Assembly (NCBI GenBank): GCA_964526785.1 | Contig: CAZGMJ010000003.1 | Coordinates: 1-64,000, forward strand | DNA: 64,000 nt | Origin: CAZGMJ01 sp964526785 | Lineage (GTDB): Bacteria; Planctomycetota; Phycisphaerae; Sedimentisphaerales; Anaerobacaceae | Direction: 5' to 3' | Shown here: positions 17,394-26,999 of the stretch, one piece after another | Numbering within the stretch: the first letter of the stretch is position 1 | Layout of the letters: every line of letters starts with the position of its first letter | Program-made: the position numbers and the translations under genes | Notes under the pieces: model-generated | Databases searched by the model: none | The model's input: only the letters and a program-made list of their open reading frames with translations | Told to the model about the DNA's origin: nothing

Positions 17394-18029
17394 TCAATCA
17401 CTATATTTCTTATTCGTCGCGTGTTGCTTCCCGGGATTGCCCCAGTCAGTTTCCCAATAATCGTGTTCTGCAGTATTCTCGGCAGCATTGGCAGCAGGTT
17501 CAATCCAAGCCGGATTTTCGTCCTCATATTCATCAGGGATGTTGTCATCCTCAGCGGGATCATCGTCGTTCAAGTCAACATCATCTGAGCCAGCATAGCC
17601 CACTTCACTAAGATCGCTCACCTCATCCGTCCCCTCTCCGCCCTCGGAAGCGCACGAACCACCCCAGCCAAAATCACCCGGCGTTTGAGAAAGCCATTCC
17701 CAGTAGTCTTCCCCGTCGCCGAAAGCCCAAAGCCATTGGCGGATGCCATACTGCCAGTCTGGTAGGCGTGCGTAAACAGAGAAATCGTCATCAGACGATC
17801 TTATTCCAGGCTGAAAACTGCATGCCATGGGGATGGTGGTGCCCCCACACCTGCCGGCGTTCATGGCGAGCATTTCATGACCGCCATGAACGCAGAACAC
17901 GTCGGCTGTCGTATCATAATGCCACATGCTAAAATCCATATAGGCTATGGGAGCCACGTTGCATGCCAGCAGAGTTCCCACAGACAGAGTTAACCAGACT
18001 GTTGTTGAAAGGATAAGTGTTCGTTTCAT
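17394..18029 (-). CDS. Small exported acidic protein
   Basis: 211 aa from the ATG at 18029, chosen because GGAGCGAG lies just upstream and the ATGA overlaps the stop of the TPR gene (18026-18029). The signal peptide spans about 1-23. The mature part contains several Cys and a Trp-rich segment (GIRQWLWAFGDGEDYWEWL), then a very acidic Asp/Glu tract (about 138-170) that could bind calcium or stay disordered. No family was recognised. It is translationally coupled to the TPR protein and followed after 12 bp by a membrane-anchored protein. Confidence 0.65.
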   Translation of the reverse strand: MKRTLILSTTVWLTLSVGTLLACNVAPIAYMDFSMWHYDTTADVFCVHGGHEMLAMNAGRCGGTTIPMACSFQPGIRSSDDDFSVYARLPDWQYGIRQWLWAFGDGEDYWEWLSQTPGDFGWGGSCASEGGEGTDEVSDLSEVGYAGSDDVDLNDDDPAEDDNIPDEYEDENPAWIEPAANAAENTAEHDYWETDWGNPGKQHATNKKYSD

Positions 18030-19714
18030 TGCTCGCTCCATGCTCGATATCTCTTTATCATTGTCTTTTGTGCAGCTTCATACGGCTCCCATTTCTTCAG
18101 GGTGGCTTCTGCGATACCGACGCCTCTATAATCCGGATAATCGGCGATTAACTTGCGGCATGCCTGGCGCACCCTCTGCACAGCCCTGGCCTTGGGGACT
18201 TGCTGCAACTGTATCATCCGCTCAATACTGCGGATAATAGACAATTGAGCGCGGCCTGCGTGCATGAAGTCGGGCCATCTTTCCACGACCGTCTCGTACT
18301 TCTCTATCGCTTCAGGGTATTGGCCGCGCTGCCAATAGCATTCGCCCGCGAAGAAGTGCGCCTCGGCTGTGTGAAACTCCGTCTCCGGAAGCTCGTCAAT
18401 GATTCGCTGCCACATGGCCAAACAGCGGTCCGCACTTTTCTGATATTCCTGTGCCGATTGCTCTCCACGAGCGACCGCCATGGCATGCCAGCATCCTTCG
18501 GCCATAATCGTGGCCACTTCAATGAATCCGGGGTCCGCTTTGTGCCTGTCCCACAACTCGGCAAACAAGGCTTCTGCGCCTTGTGCGTCGCCATTGAGAA
18601 GCCTGTGGTTTGCGAGATTTGCCTGTGCGAGGAGGCCGAACCGGCCGTTGCGTTCCTTCTGCGTGACGAATTCGTACAATTCACCGGCTTTGGCCCTGTC
18701 GGCCCAGTTGAGCTTTCGGGCAACCTGATATGCGGCTTCGCCAACTCGAGGATGCTTGCTGAACTTCTCCAGGAGTTTGGCGATGCCCGCGTTTCGCGCC
18801 TGCGGATCCCGCAGTCCGATGCTCCCAAGAATCGCCTCCCGCTGTGACCAGATCGCCTGATCGCTTTCGGGATACTGATCTGCAATGTGCTGATGGAGTT
18901 CTCGTGCGGTCTCGAACCGTTGCCTGTTCTTATGCCCTTCGGCCACCGTAGCGAGTACCTCCACGAAATCCTGATGTTCAGCATAATGTCGGATGAAACC
19001 CTCGGTTGCTGCGTCAGCCGCGTCAAAATCCCCCAACTTCAGGCTGGCCAGGATGATTCCTCGCTGGGAATAGATGGCCCGCTCGTTGTCGGGCCAGGTG
19101 TCGACTACGTGCTGGTACAGAGTCCGCGCGTTTTCCCAGTCTTCCACCTTCCGGCAGCACCATGCGACCTGCCCGACGGCTTCAGCGGCTCGGCTGTCAT
19201 CGGGGTAATCATTGAGCAGCCTCTCGGTATTGACCCATGCGGCGTCTTCATCGCCGGCGAAGGTATCGGCTATCGCCTGGCCCATGACCAGCCAGATCGC
19301 GTCGGGGCGTTCGGGCTGTTCTTCGAGAATCTGGCGGTACAGGCCTTTGGCTTCCTTGGCTTTGCCGAACTTGTGGCAATTCTCGGCGATTTCGTGAATC
19401 GCGTGCGGCAGGCGTGCGTGATCGGCGTAATCGGTCAGTATGCCTGCGATTGCGGCCTTTGCGGCCGGCTGTTTGTCGTCCTGGGCCGTAAGGACCGCTG
19501 CGAGCTTGCGGGCCGCACCGAAACGCTTTTCAGGATCGCCGGCTTGATCCAGCATTCCCTGGTAGACCTGCTCGGCCTGTGCGAACTGCTTCTTGATACA
19601 CAGCCGCTCGGCCATCTTTTCCTGTGCGGCCAGATCATCCGCCCCGACAACAGAGACGGCGGATACCAGCACCGCGGCCAGCGCCCACATTAACAGATAT
19701 CGTTTCCTCGCCAT
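18026..19714 (-). CDS. Exported tetratricopeptide-repeat protein
   Basis: 562 aa from the ATG at 19714, preceded by CAGGAGG with good spacing; 23 further upstream codons are open but unlikely. A signal peptide (about 1-26, to VVGADD) leads into at least ten TPR-like helical pairs across residues 30-540, with recurring LLNDYPDDSRAAEAVGQVA-type and EKYETVVERWPDF-type units. Such proteins scaffold envelope complexes (BamD/YbgF-like). It is the first gene of a run with an acidic protein and an anchored protein, so a surface complex is a reasonable guess. No catalytic motif is seen. Confidence 0.8.
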   Translation of the reverse strand: MARKRYLLMWALAAVLVSAVSVVGADDLAAQEKMAERLCIKKQFAQAEQVYQGMLDQAGDPEKRFGAARKLAAVLTAQDDKQPAAKAAIAGILTDYADHARLPHAIHEIAENCHKFGKAKEAKGLYRQILEEQPERPDAIWLVMGQAIADTFAGDEDAAWVNTERLLNDYPDDSRAAEAVGQVAWCCRKVEDWENARTLYQHVVDTWPDNERAIYSQRGIILASLKLGDFDAADAATEGFIRHYAEHQDFVEVLATVAEGHKNRQRFETARELHQHIADQYPESDQAIWSQREAILGSIGLRDPQARNAGIAKLLEKFSKHPRVGEAAYQVARKLNWADRAKAGELYEFVTQKERNGRFGLLAQANLANHRLLNGDAQGAEALFAELWDRHKADPGFIEVATIMAEGCWHAMAVARGEQSAQEYQKSADRCLAMWQRIIDELPETEFHTAEAHFFAGECYWQRGQYPEAIEKYETVVERWPDFMHAGRAQLSIIRSIERMIQLQQVPKARAVQRVRQACRKLIADYPDYRGVGIAEATLKKWEPYEAAQKTMIKRYRAWSEQ

Positions 19715-20649
19715 GATTGCGACCTCCTGAAAAGTATTACAAAAACACGATAACGTTCCGTAGATCAGTGCGTCTATATACATGCCGTTTGGCAGAGCAA
19801 AATGTTGATCAGATTTCTGCCGATTTTCCGAACTTTCTTCAAATTGTTCTTCTGTGCTGACTTCTTTTTAGGCGCAGAGCCTGTGCACCTTGCCATACGG
19901 GGCGTTTACCGTCTCGCCCGTCCGCAATTTCAGACACTACCCATACGCGCGCTATTTCGGCCGCCATGGCCGACAAATCGTTGAATGATCTCGCCTTGCG
20001 CCGATTGCACGGATGATGGGGTCGTGTTTGGCAACCGCTCAGGTTCCTCTCATTGGCACTCCCTGCAAGCCAACCTGTATCCTCTCGACTGCGCCTGGGG
20101 CTCTCGCACGGGCAACCACGGTGCGCAATCACATATTCAATGCTGATAACGCTACCATATATCTACAATGTGTCAAGTTAGGAAAACGGAAGAAAATCGC
20201 GTCGGCCGCATTTAGGGTGACAGACGTATGTCACAGTAATAAGAAGCAACCCTGTTTTCAGGCCAAAAAGCGGGGTTTGCGAGCAGAAGAAGTTTTGCGG
20301 ATTTTCGTATTTCTTTCGATGTGTGTGCGTCGGGGCGTCGCTTTGCGGCAGCATTTGCATCGAGGCGGTCCGTTTGTTCGGGGCCGGGAGAAGAGACAGG
20401 TGCACATCAATTGCGGATAATCGTAGCGAGAACATGGGCGAGCGGTCAGGCGGGCGGGTTGCGGGTACGGTACGGAGTGTTTTTGTGGGCGGGTGCATTG
20501 ATATTCGGCCGGGCATTGCGGAAGGCGGGGCAGGCGATTAAGATAGATGTGTGTCGGGCGCGACGGACGGGCGGGATGCGGAAGAGGATCGCGGCCGGCG
20601 GCGGTAGTAGTAACAGGCAAGTTAGGCAGCGCTTTTAGAGACGACGGAT
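19715..20649. other. Gene-free stretch between the TPR operon and the GroES-like gene
   Basis: About 930 nt without a credible gene; short frames on both strands look random. On the minus strand TTGACA (complement of 20171-20176) could be a -35 box for the TPR operon, but no good -10 box is seen. AT-rich around 20130-20330, then strongly GC-rich to 20640. Nothing else is recognised. Confidence 0.45.
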
Positions 20650-20967
20650 ATGGCGAAGAAGAAGACAAGCGAACCAGAGCCGTTCGAGACGGTCGAGCCG
20701 ATCGGGGCACGGGTGCTGATTCGCAAGGACGAGGACAAGAAAGAGACCAAGGGCGGTATCCAGTTGCCGGACAATATCGAGATTCCGACGATTACGGGCC
20801 GGGTGGTGACGATATCAGCCGAGGTGGAGCACTGCGAGGATATTCCGCTGCGGCGGTACGACAAGGTGCTGTTCAATCCGAAGGGGGCGATTCCGGTGGA
20901 TTTCGAGGGCAGCAATCGGTTGTTCGTGGTGGATGTCGAGAACGTGGTGGCGGTTTTTCGCAAGTGA
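20650..20967 (+). CDS. GroES-like co-chaperonin
   Basis: 105 aa, about ten residues longer than GroES. It keeps the family layout: a VEPIGARVLIRKDE strand, the mobile loop KETKGGIQLPDN (with IQL in place of the usual hydrophobic tripeptide), the TGRVVTIS strand, the RYDKVLFNPKGA strand and a C-terminal LFVVDVENVVAVF. The lid-forming part is divergent, so partner GroEL and substrate are unclear. No groEL is adjacent. It is followed after 25 bp by a glycosidase gene, an unusual neighbourhood. Confidence 0.8.
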   Translation: MAKKKTSEPEPFETVEPIGARVLIRKDEDKKETKGGIQLPDNIEIPTITGRVVTISAEVEHCEDIPLRRYDKVLFNPKGAIPVDFEGSNRLFVVDVENVVAVFRK

Positions 20968-20992
20968 GAACGGCCGGGCGAGGTGCTTCGGG

Positions 20993-22156
20993 ATGAATGG
21001 TGCGCGACGGCTATGCGGCAGGATTGCAGCGGGGGCCGCGGTTTGTCTGTTGGCGGTTGCGTGCGGGTGCGGCCCGGCAGCGAGAGCGGAAATGCAGCGG
21101 GAGCCACTGGAGTTCATCGAGGTAAGCGAGGACGGCACGCATTTCGTGGGGGCAGCGTCGGGCAGACGATTTGTCGCGTGGGGGTTCAATTACGACCACG
21201 ACGCAGAGGGGCGGCTGATTGAGGACTACTGGGAGGATGCGTGGGGGACGGTGGTCGAGGATTTTCGGGAGATGCGGGCGCTGGGGGCGAATGTGGTGCG
21301 GGTGCATTTACAACTCGGGCGTTTGATGGAGGCACCGGAAGCGGCGAATGAAACGGCTCTGGCCCGTCTGGTGGATATGGTGAAGCTGGCGGAGGAAACG
21401 GGGCTCTATATCGATGTGACGGGACTGGGGTGCTATCATAAGGAAGATGTGCCGCAGTGGTATGAGGCCATGGGCGAGTCGCAGCGGTGGGAGGTGCAGG
21501 CGAGGTTCTGGGAGGCGGTGGCTCGGACGTGTGCGGAAAGCCCGGCGATATTCTGCTACGACCTCATGAACGAACCCATTTTGGCGGGAGCAAAGAAGAA
21601 GGAAACCGAATGGCTGGCAGGCGAGTTCGGCGGCAAATACTTTGTCCAGCGCATAACCCTCGACCTCGCAGGCCGAACACGCCAGCAGATTGCCAAAGCC
21701 TGGGTCGAAAAGCTCGTCGCCGCAATACGCACCCACGACAAAGACCACATGATCACCATCGGCGCCATCCCCTGGGCCCACACGTGGCCGAGCGCCAAGC
21801 CGCTGTTCTACTGCCCGGAGGTCAGCCGGAATCTGGACTTTGTCAGCGTGCACTTCTATCCGCACAAGGGTGAAGTCGAGAAAGCGCTGCGGGCATTGTC
21901 GGTGTACGAGATCGGCAAGCCGCTTGTGGTAGAGGAAATGTTTCCGCTGCGCTGCAGCATTGAGGAACTGGATGCTTTTGTCGACGGATCGCGCGGGATT
22001 GCGGACGGGTACATCGGGTTTTACTGGGGCGAGCGGCTGGATAAAGGATTGGGCACGGATATGACTATCGCAGAGGCTGTTACGGGGCGGTGGCTGAGAT
22101 ACTTTCATTCGAAGAGGCCGGAGGTTGTCGGCGGCTACAGGGAGGAGGGACAGTAG
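20993..22156 (+). CDS. Exported glycoside hydrolase, GH5-like (cellulase/mannanase superfamily)
   Basis: 387 aa from the ATG at 20993; an earlier in-frame start overlapping groES (20933) is less likely. A hydrophobic signal with a cysteine-rich end (VACGC) suggests export, perhaps as a lipoprotein. The TIM-barrel shows ANVVRVHLQLG early, the CYDLMNEPI motif with acid/base Glu (about residue 187) and KPLVVEEMF with the nucleophile Glu (about 320), the clan GH-A pattern. Substrate is unknown. The stop TAG shares one base with the GTG of the next gene. Confidence 0.8.
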   Translation: MNGARRLCGRIAAGAAVCLLAVACGCGPAARAEMQREPLEFIEVSEDGTHFVGAASGRRFVAWGFNYDHDAEGRLIEDYWEDAWGTVVEDFREMRALGANVVRVHLQLGRLMEAPEAANETALARLVDMVKLAEETGLYIDVTGLGCYHKEDVPQWYEAMGESQRWEVQARFWEAVARTCAESPAIFCYDLMNEPILAGAKKKETEWLAGEFGGKYFVQRITLDLAGRTRQQIAKAWVEKLVAAIRTHDKDHMITIGAIPWAHTWPSAKPLFYCPEVSRNLDFVSVHFYPHKGEVEKALRALSVYEIGKPLVVEEMFPLRCSIEELDAFVDGSRGIADGYIGFYWGERLDKGLGTDMTIAEAVTGRWLRYFHSKRPEVVGGYREEGQ

Positions 22157-24174
22157 TGCGTGCGGTGCGCAAGTATCGGCGATCGGTCATGCTGACGCTG
22201 GTTCTCGTCGCGCTCGGTGCAGCAGTATGCCGGGGTGTTGTTTCCTCGCAAATTGTGTCGGGCAATAGTCCAGGGTATTTCGTGATTCAGGTTGTAGATA
22301 TGCAGACGGGGCGCGGCGTGCCGCTGGTCGAATTACGGACGACGAACAATGTTCGATATTATACGGACAGCGGCGGGATTGTCGTCTTTCGTGAGCCCGG
22401 GCTGATGGATGAGGAAGTGTTCTTTCATGTGTCGAGTCATGGGTATCGGTATCCGGTGGATGGTTTCGGGTATCGGGGGGTGCGGTTACGGACGGAGGCC
22501 GGGGCGACGGCAAGGATCGAGATCGAGCGGATCAACGTCGCCGAGCGACTGTATCGCGTGACGGGTCAGGGGATCTATCGCGACAGCATACTGGCGGGCC
22601 GATCGGTTCCTGTAGAGGAGGCTGCGCTTAACGGCAAAGTCATGGGGCAGGATTCCGTATTTACGTGCCTTTATGGGGGTCGATTGTTCTGGATGTGGGG
22701 GGATACGAACAGACCGTCGTATCCTCTGGGGAATTTTGAGATGTCGGGAGCGTTTTCCGATCTGCCCGGGTGCGGCGGACTTAATCCGGATATGGGCGTA
22801 AATCTTGAATACATCGTCGGCGACGACGGATTCAGCAGGCCGATCTGCCCTCTGGACGAACCGGGCGTGGTTTGGCTCGACGGGTTGATGAGCGTTGAGG
22901 GGCCCGAGGGTGGCAAACGCATGGTGGCGCATTTTGCACGGCTTAGGGGGCTCGGCGAAGTGCTCGAACGGGGTATTGTTGCGTTCGACGATGGCAGCCG
23001 GACGTTCAGGCCGGTGTTTCGAGGCGAGCCGGATGCGGCTGCGTTTACGAATACAGCCCACGCATTTGGTGTGCGATCAGGGGGCAGCGACTACTACTAT
23101 TTCAGCAGTCCTTCGCCGCTGGCTGTGCGGATGCGGGTGAAGGCGACGTGGAAATGCGTTACCGACCCTAATCGCTACGAGATTCTTGCTGCCCGCGAAG
23201 GACAATCCCCGAGGGCGTCCTGCATGCATCTCGGCGCAAAGAGCGACGAGGCCGTATACTGCTGGATGAGTTTTGGAGAACTGAAGCGAAGCGGCGGGAG
23301 GGATGTTGAGAACCTCGGCGAGGAGCTCAGGCAAGAGCGGAAGCGGGCGCGCATAGCGGACATAGAGACAGGCAAGGCGGTGTCGCCACATAACGGGACG
23401 GTGTACTACAATGCGTATCGCGGGCGGTGGATTGCGATCTTCGTACAGGAAGGCGGGGAATCTTCGTATCTTGGCGAGGTGTGGTACGGGGAGGCCGATA
23501 CGCCGGCGGGGCCGTGGGGCTATGCGCGGCGCATAGTGACACACGACGGGTACTCTTTCTATAACCCCAAGCAGCATCCCTACTTCGATCAGGCAGGCGG
23601 AGGCAGGGTGTATTTCGAAGGGACGTACTCATGCACGTTCTCACGCTCTTCGGAGTATCCAACACCGCGTTATGATTACAACCAGATCATGTATCGGCTG
23701 GATTTGAGCGACAAACGCCTGGCCCTGCCTGTTGCGGTTTACCGGGTGCGGACCGGCGATCATGGAACGGCTTATATGCTGCACGGACAGATCCAGGAGA
23801 GCGGATTGTGGAACAACGTTGAAGGCATACCCTTCTACGCTTTCGAGCCTGACAGAGCGACGGGAGAACTGGCGCCGGTGTATGCGCAGAGGGCTTCATC
23901 GCTGAACCATCAAGCCGCACGGCTGACAACCAAGCGGCCTGTGTCTTCTGCGCAGCCGTTGTTCTGTGCATTACCGACGCAGGCGGACAATCCATGCGTT
24001 GTCGGGCTGTATGAATACCGATCCAAGGAATCGGATCAATGCATCTATTCCACGAGGCCCGATGTACATCGCGGAGAGTGGGACCGTGCGGACGAACCGC
24101 TTTGCTGCGTGTGGAAACCGCCGGGCGGGATTCTATTGTACGACGGCGGGGCTAAACCGCTCTCGATGCACTGA
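22156..24174 (+). CDS. Exported beta-propeller-like protein of unknown function
   Basis: 672 aa from a GTG at 22156, chosen because GGAGGAGGG lies just upstream and it shares one base with the preceding stop; a longer frame to 22090 is open. A signal peptide (about 1-27) is followed by a carboxypeptidase-regulatory-like beta-sandwich (about 35-125: VVDMQTGRGVPLVELRT) and then a region with blade-like repeats (GGRLFWMWGDTNRP, YNAYRGRWIAIFVQ, HPYFDQAGGGRVYFEGTY) recalling five-bladed GH43/DUF4185-type propellers. No catalytic residue can be assigned. The end overlaps the convergent UroD-type gene by 23 bp. Confidence 0.6.
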   Translation: MRAVRKYRRSVMLTLVLVALGAAVCRGVVSSQIVSGNSPGYFVIQVVDMQTGRGVPLVELRTTNNVRYYTDSGGIVVFREPGLMDEEVFFHVSSHGYRYPVDGFGYRGVRLRTEAGATARIEIERINVAERLYRVTGQGIYRDSILAGRSVPVEEAALNGKVMGQDSVFTCLYGGRLFWMWGDTNRPSYPLGNFEMSGAFSDLPGCGGLNPDMGVNLEYIVGDDGFSRPICPLDEPGVVWLDGLMSVEGPEGGKRMVAHFARLRGLGEVLERGIVAFDDGSRTFRPVFRGEPDAAAFTNTAHAFGVRSGGSDYYYFSSPSPLAVRMRVKATWKCVTDPNRYEILAAREGQSPRASCMHLGAKSDEAVYCWMSFGELKRSGGRDVENLGEELRQERKRARIADIETGKAVSPHNGTVYYNAYRGRWIAIFVQEGGESSYLGEVWYGEADTPAGPWGYARRIVTHDGYSFYNPKQHPYFDQAGGGRVYFEGTYSCTFSRSSEYPTPRYDYNQIMYRLDLSDKRLALPVAVYRVRTGDHGTAYMLHGQIQESGLWNNVEGIPFYAFEPDRATGELAPVYAQRASSLNHQAARLTTKRPVSSAQPLFCALPTQADNPCVVGLYEYRSKESDQCIYSTRPDVHRGEWDRADEPLCCVWKPPGGILLYDGGAKPLSMH

Positions 24175-25183
24175 GAAACGCCTCGATGTTCTGCGTGGAG
24201 ACGTCCGGGGGCATGCCGCCGCCACAGGAGAGGATCAGGCGGGACTTGTCGTCTATAGAATGGAGGGCCTCGGCTACCGCATTCTCAACGTCGTGCGGCA
24301 TTCCTGCGGCCAAAACATCACGCGGGGGGATATTACCCAGCAGCGTCACTGAGTCGCCCGCAAGCTCGCGCATTTGCGGGAGGCTGTGGTCATGGCTGAA
24401 GTTGAAGAGGTTCACGCCGAGATCGGACAGGTGCGGGGCACAGACGAGGCCCGCGGCATCATTATGGAAGAAGCGAACGCTCGCGTCGATAGCCTCGAAG
24501 GTGCGTTTCAGATAGGGCCCGGCAAATGTCTGAAAATCGCTGTCGCCGATGAATCCGACGATGTCATCGAGAACGAGAACGCCGTCGATGGAGTCGAAAG
24601 TGTGGGCTTGCAGCTTGATCCAGTCGACCAGGTACGCGGTTATCGTATCGAGCAGTTGGTGAACCTGGTCGGGATTCATTTGCGTGGCCATCAGCAGTTC
24701 GGTTGTTCCCATCAGAAAGGAGGCAACGTTCAACGGACCTCTGGCAACGGCGAAGCGAATGGCGTGGCCCTGCTGCTCGATGCGGGCCTGTGTATGCTGC
24801 AGGCGGCGCAAGACGAACGGCGCCAGGCCGTCGGATGCGGGATTCGGCGCGGCCAGATCAGCCACCTGCGCGAGATCGGCGATGGTCTTGTCGGCAAACG
24901 GCAGGTCGTTTTCATGCCAGGTGCATTTGGCGCCGAAGGCGGACGGTTCGGTACACATGCCGAACTCGGACCAGAAGCCGGGCAGGAAGATGATGTCGGG
25001 AAAGTTCGTGCAGGCCTTGAGGTTGGCGTCCAGCCACATCTTTTCGGACACATAGTAGTCGAGTACGGACATTCCCGCCCAGCCCGGCAGCCAGGGGCTG
25101 TCAATGATAAAACCGACGGGCAGCGGATCGATTCGCTGCCCATCGATTACAGCCAACAGTTGTTTCCATTGTTCTGTGGTCAT
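24152..25183 (-). CDS. Uroporphyrinogen decarboxylase-type protein (UroD/MtaA superfamily), second copy
   Basis: 343 aa TIM-barrel protein of the UROD superfamily, which includes corrinoid methyltransferases (MtaA, CmuA). Features include VARGPLNVASFLMGTTELL, an FFHNDA segment at the position of the metal-binding HxC of methyltransferases, GNIPPRDVL and a C-terminal SCGGGMPPDVSTQNI. It lacks the arginine-rich heme-pathway N-terminus, so it is probably not HemE. Its ATG overlaps the stop of the Nramp-related gene (ATGA, 25180-25183), indicating coupling. Likely role: methyl transfer to or from an unknown small molecule. Confidence 0.78.
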   Translation of the reverse strand: MTTEQWKQLLAVIDGQRIDPLPVGFIIDSPWLPGWAGMSVLDYYVSEKMWLDANLKACTNFPDIIFLPGFWSEFGMCTEPSAFGAKCTWHENDLPFADKTIADLAQVADLAAPNPASDGLAPFVLRRLQHTQARIEQQGHAIRFAVARGPLNVASFLMGTTELLMATQMNPDQVHQLLDTITAYLVDWIKLQAHTFDSIDGVLVLDDIVGFIGDSDFQTFAGPYLKRTFEAIDASVRFFHNDAAGLVCAPHLSDLGVNLFNFSHDHSLPQMRELAGDSVTLLGNIPPRDVLAAGMPHDVENAVAEALHSIDDKSRLILSCGGGMPPDVSTQNIEAFLSASRAV

Positions 25184-26982
25184 GCTGTCCTGGGCTTCTT
25201 ACGGGCGTAGTGGACGACGACGCATAGCGCGACAAAGAGGACGAGCAGGATGATACCCAGCCAGCGGAGTTTGGACCACAGACTCCAGACGCTGCCGAAG
25301 GTGGCGGCGCCGGCGGCCAGGGCCATCAGGATGTTCCAGATAACGCGGCGGCCTCCTCTGGGCATGTCTTTGCCCATAAACGTCTTCTGGTTCATCAGGA
25401 AGAAGAACGCGAAGTATGCGATCGGCAGCAACACCATTGCGAAAACTGACGTGGGGACGGCCAGATACGGGGCCGCGTCTTTCCAGAAGAACGGACCGAG
25501 CGCCCCGACAACCACCATCATGCTGCCGATACGCTGGGGCCATCCCCGGGCGGGCTTGTTGAGCAGTTCACAGAAGCACAGGCCGTTGATGGTCATGAGC
25601 ATCGTTGCGGCGCTGAGTGCCATGCCGATCACACCGATACCGAAGAGATATTGAGCGACGACGGGACCGGTCAGCGGTGTCAGCGTCTCGGCGAGATTGA
25701 ACGCATCGCGTTTGACGAGCATCGCGGCCATTCGCTTATCCGCCCAGGGCAATGCCTCTATCCTGGCGTCCAAGACGGCTTGCAGTTGCTCTTTCACCGC
25801 CGGCGAGAGATTATCGTAATCACCAGTGATAAAGGCTTCGAAACGCTCATCCTCTGCGACCAACTCGTGCAAAGCCCTATCTTTCAAGATGCCATTGTAA
25901 GGGCCCACAAGGTTGGGAGCGGGTTCGGCAGTGATTTCTCCGCCCGGTTCGGTGGCAACGAGGCCCTGGGCCGGTTCAGCATGGAACTGGCTGCCCGAGG
26001 CGATAACCACACAGCCGGTAGCGATCATAAATGGAATGAACAATCCGGTGGACAGATCGAAGATCGCCAGGCCGCGGAAGTCCCGGTCCCAGCCCTTTCG
26101 CAGCATGGAGTACGGCAGGAGGAAGGTCATATTGATGCCAACGGCGGTGGCTGCGGCACTGATCATGACGTCTCGCTGCTGGCCGACGATCATATTCGTC
26201 CAGAAGGATTGGAACGGTTGAGCCACCTGTTTAATGAACGGCATAATCTCATCGGTCGGCCGCATGAAGAGACCCAGGTCGGGAATCAGGCCGCTGAGTA
26301 TATTGCCCCAGACGATTCTGCCTTCGAGGCTCAGCTTGATAACGACCCCAATGAAGCTCAGGACGATGAGACTGACAATAGACTTGATCATTATCTCAAA
26401 TATTTTCACGCCCTTGCCACCGGCGCTATAGGTCAGTGTTGCGGTCAGTGCAATCGCGAGGAAGATCGCACCGGCGATCATCTTTCCCTGTATCTCGCCA
26501 ACACCGGACTCCGGACCGATCAGGCCGGGCAGGAGATTCTGGCGAATCGCGGCGGTACCGAGCGCAAACTGCGGCAGCGACCAGACGAGGTTCGCCATCA
26601 TCGAAGCGAGCAACCACCCCCACCCAAGGACCGGGCTGACGTGCTCATTAATCGGCCGCAGGGGACGCTCGCCGATGGATAGCGTGACATAGGCGATAGC
26701 GCTGAGCATGACGATACCGAGTATCATCGCGACCGGCTGAAGCCACATAAAGCTGAAGCCAACGAGCACACCGAGGTACAGACTCGACGAAAGCGAACCG
26801 CCGCCGAGCGTAATGCCCGATTGCAGCCAGCCGGGTCCGGAGAGGCGTGCATACGTCTTGAACGTAGCCCAACGGCCCTTGCTCTGAGCGGTCAGGATCT
26901 TCGTCCGATCCTGTTCGATCTCGGGATTCATGTGCATGACCTGCTGCTTTTCAGCGGGCGTCGGAACCGGTTTGTCTGCCAT
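25180..26982 (-). CDS. Nramp-related membrane transporter without canonical metal-site motifs
   Basis: 600 aa from the ATG at 26982, chosen for AGGAGG 8 nt upstream; 38 earlier codons are open. Around 11-12 transmembrane helices with a soluble insertion (about residues 335-420) between helices. TM1 reads GPGWLQSGITLGGGS, where metal-transporting Nramps have DPGN, and the TM6 equivalent reads VGINMTFLLPYSM with no MPH. Substrate is therefore uncertain: it may be a different cation or an organic solute, as in Nramp-related Mg transporters. It lies between two UroD-type genes, coupled to the second. Confidence 0.75.
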   Translation of the reverse strand: MADKPVPTPAEKQQVMHMNPEIEQDRTKILTAQSKGRWATFKTYARLSGPGWLQSGITLGGGSLSSSLYLGVLVGFSFMWLQPVAMILGIVMLSAIAYVTLSIGERPLRPINEHVSPVLGWGWLLASMMANLVWSLPQFALGTAAIRQNLLPGLIGPESGVGEIQGKMIAGAIFLAIALTATLTYSAGGKGVKIFEIMIKSIVSLIVLSFIGVVIKLSLEGRIVWGNILSGLIPDLGLFMRPTDEIMPFIKQVAQPFQSFWTNMIVGQQRDVMISAAATAVGINMTFLLPYSMLRKGWDRDFRGLAIFDLSTGLFIPFMIATGCVVIASGSQFHAEPAQGLVATEPGGEITAEPAPNLVGPYNGILKDRALHELVAEDERFEAFITGDYDNLSPAVKEQLQAVLDARIEALPWADKRMAAMLVKRDAFNLAETLTPLTGPVVAQYLFGIGVIGMALSAATMLMTINGLCFCELLNKPARGWPQRIGSMMVVVGALGPFFWKDAAPYLAVPTSVFAMVLLPIAYFAFFFLMNQKTFMGKDMPRGGRRVIWNILMALAAGAATFGSVWSLWSKLRWLGIILLVLFVALCVVVHYARKKPRTA

Positions 26983-26999
26983 TTTCTCGGCCTCCTGTT

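Noticed and set aside
20013..20638. Several short plus-strand frames before the GroES-like gene
   Set aside because: No similarity, no good ribosome site and a sharp composition change; treated as non-coding.
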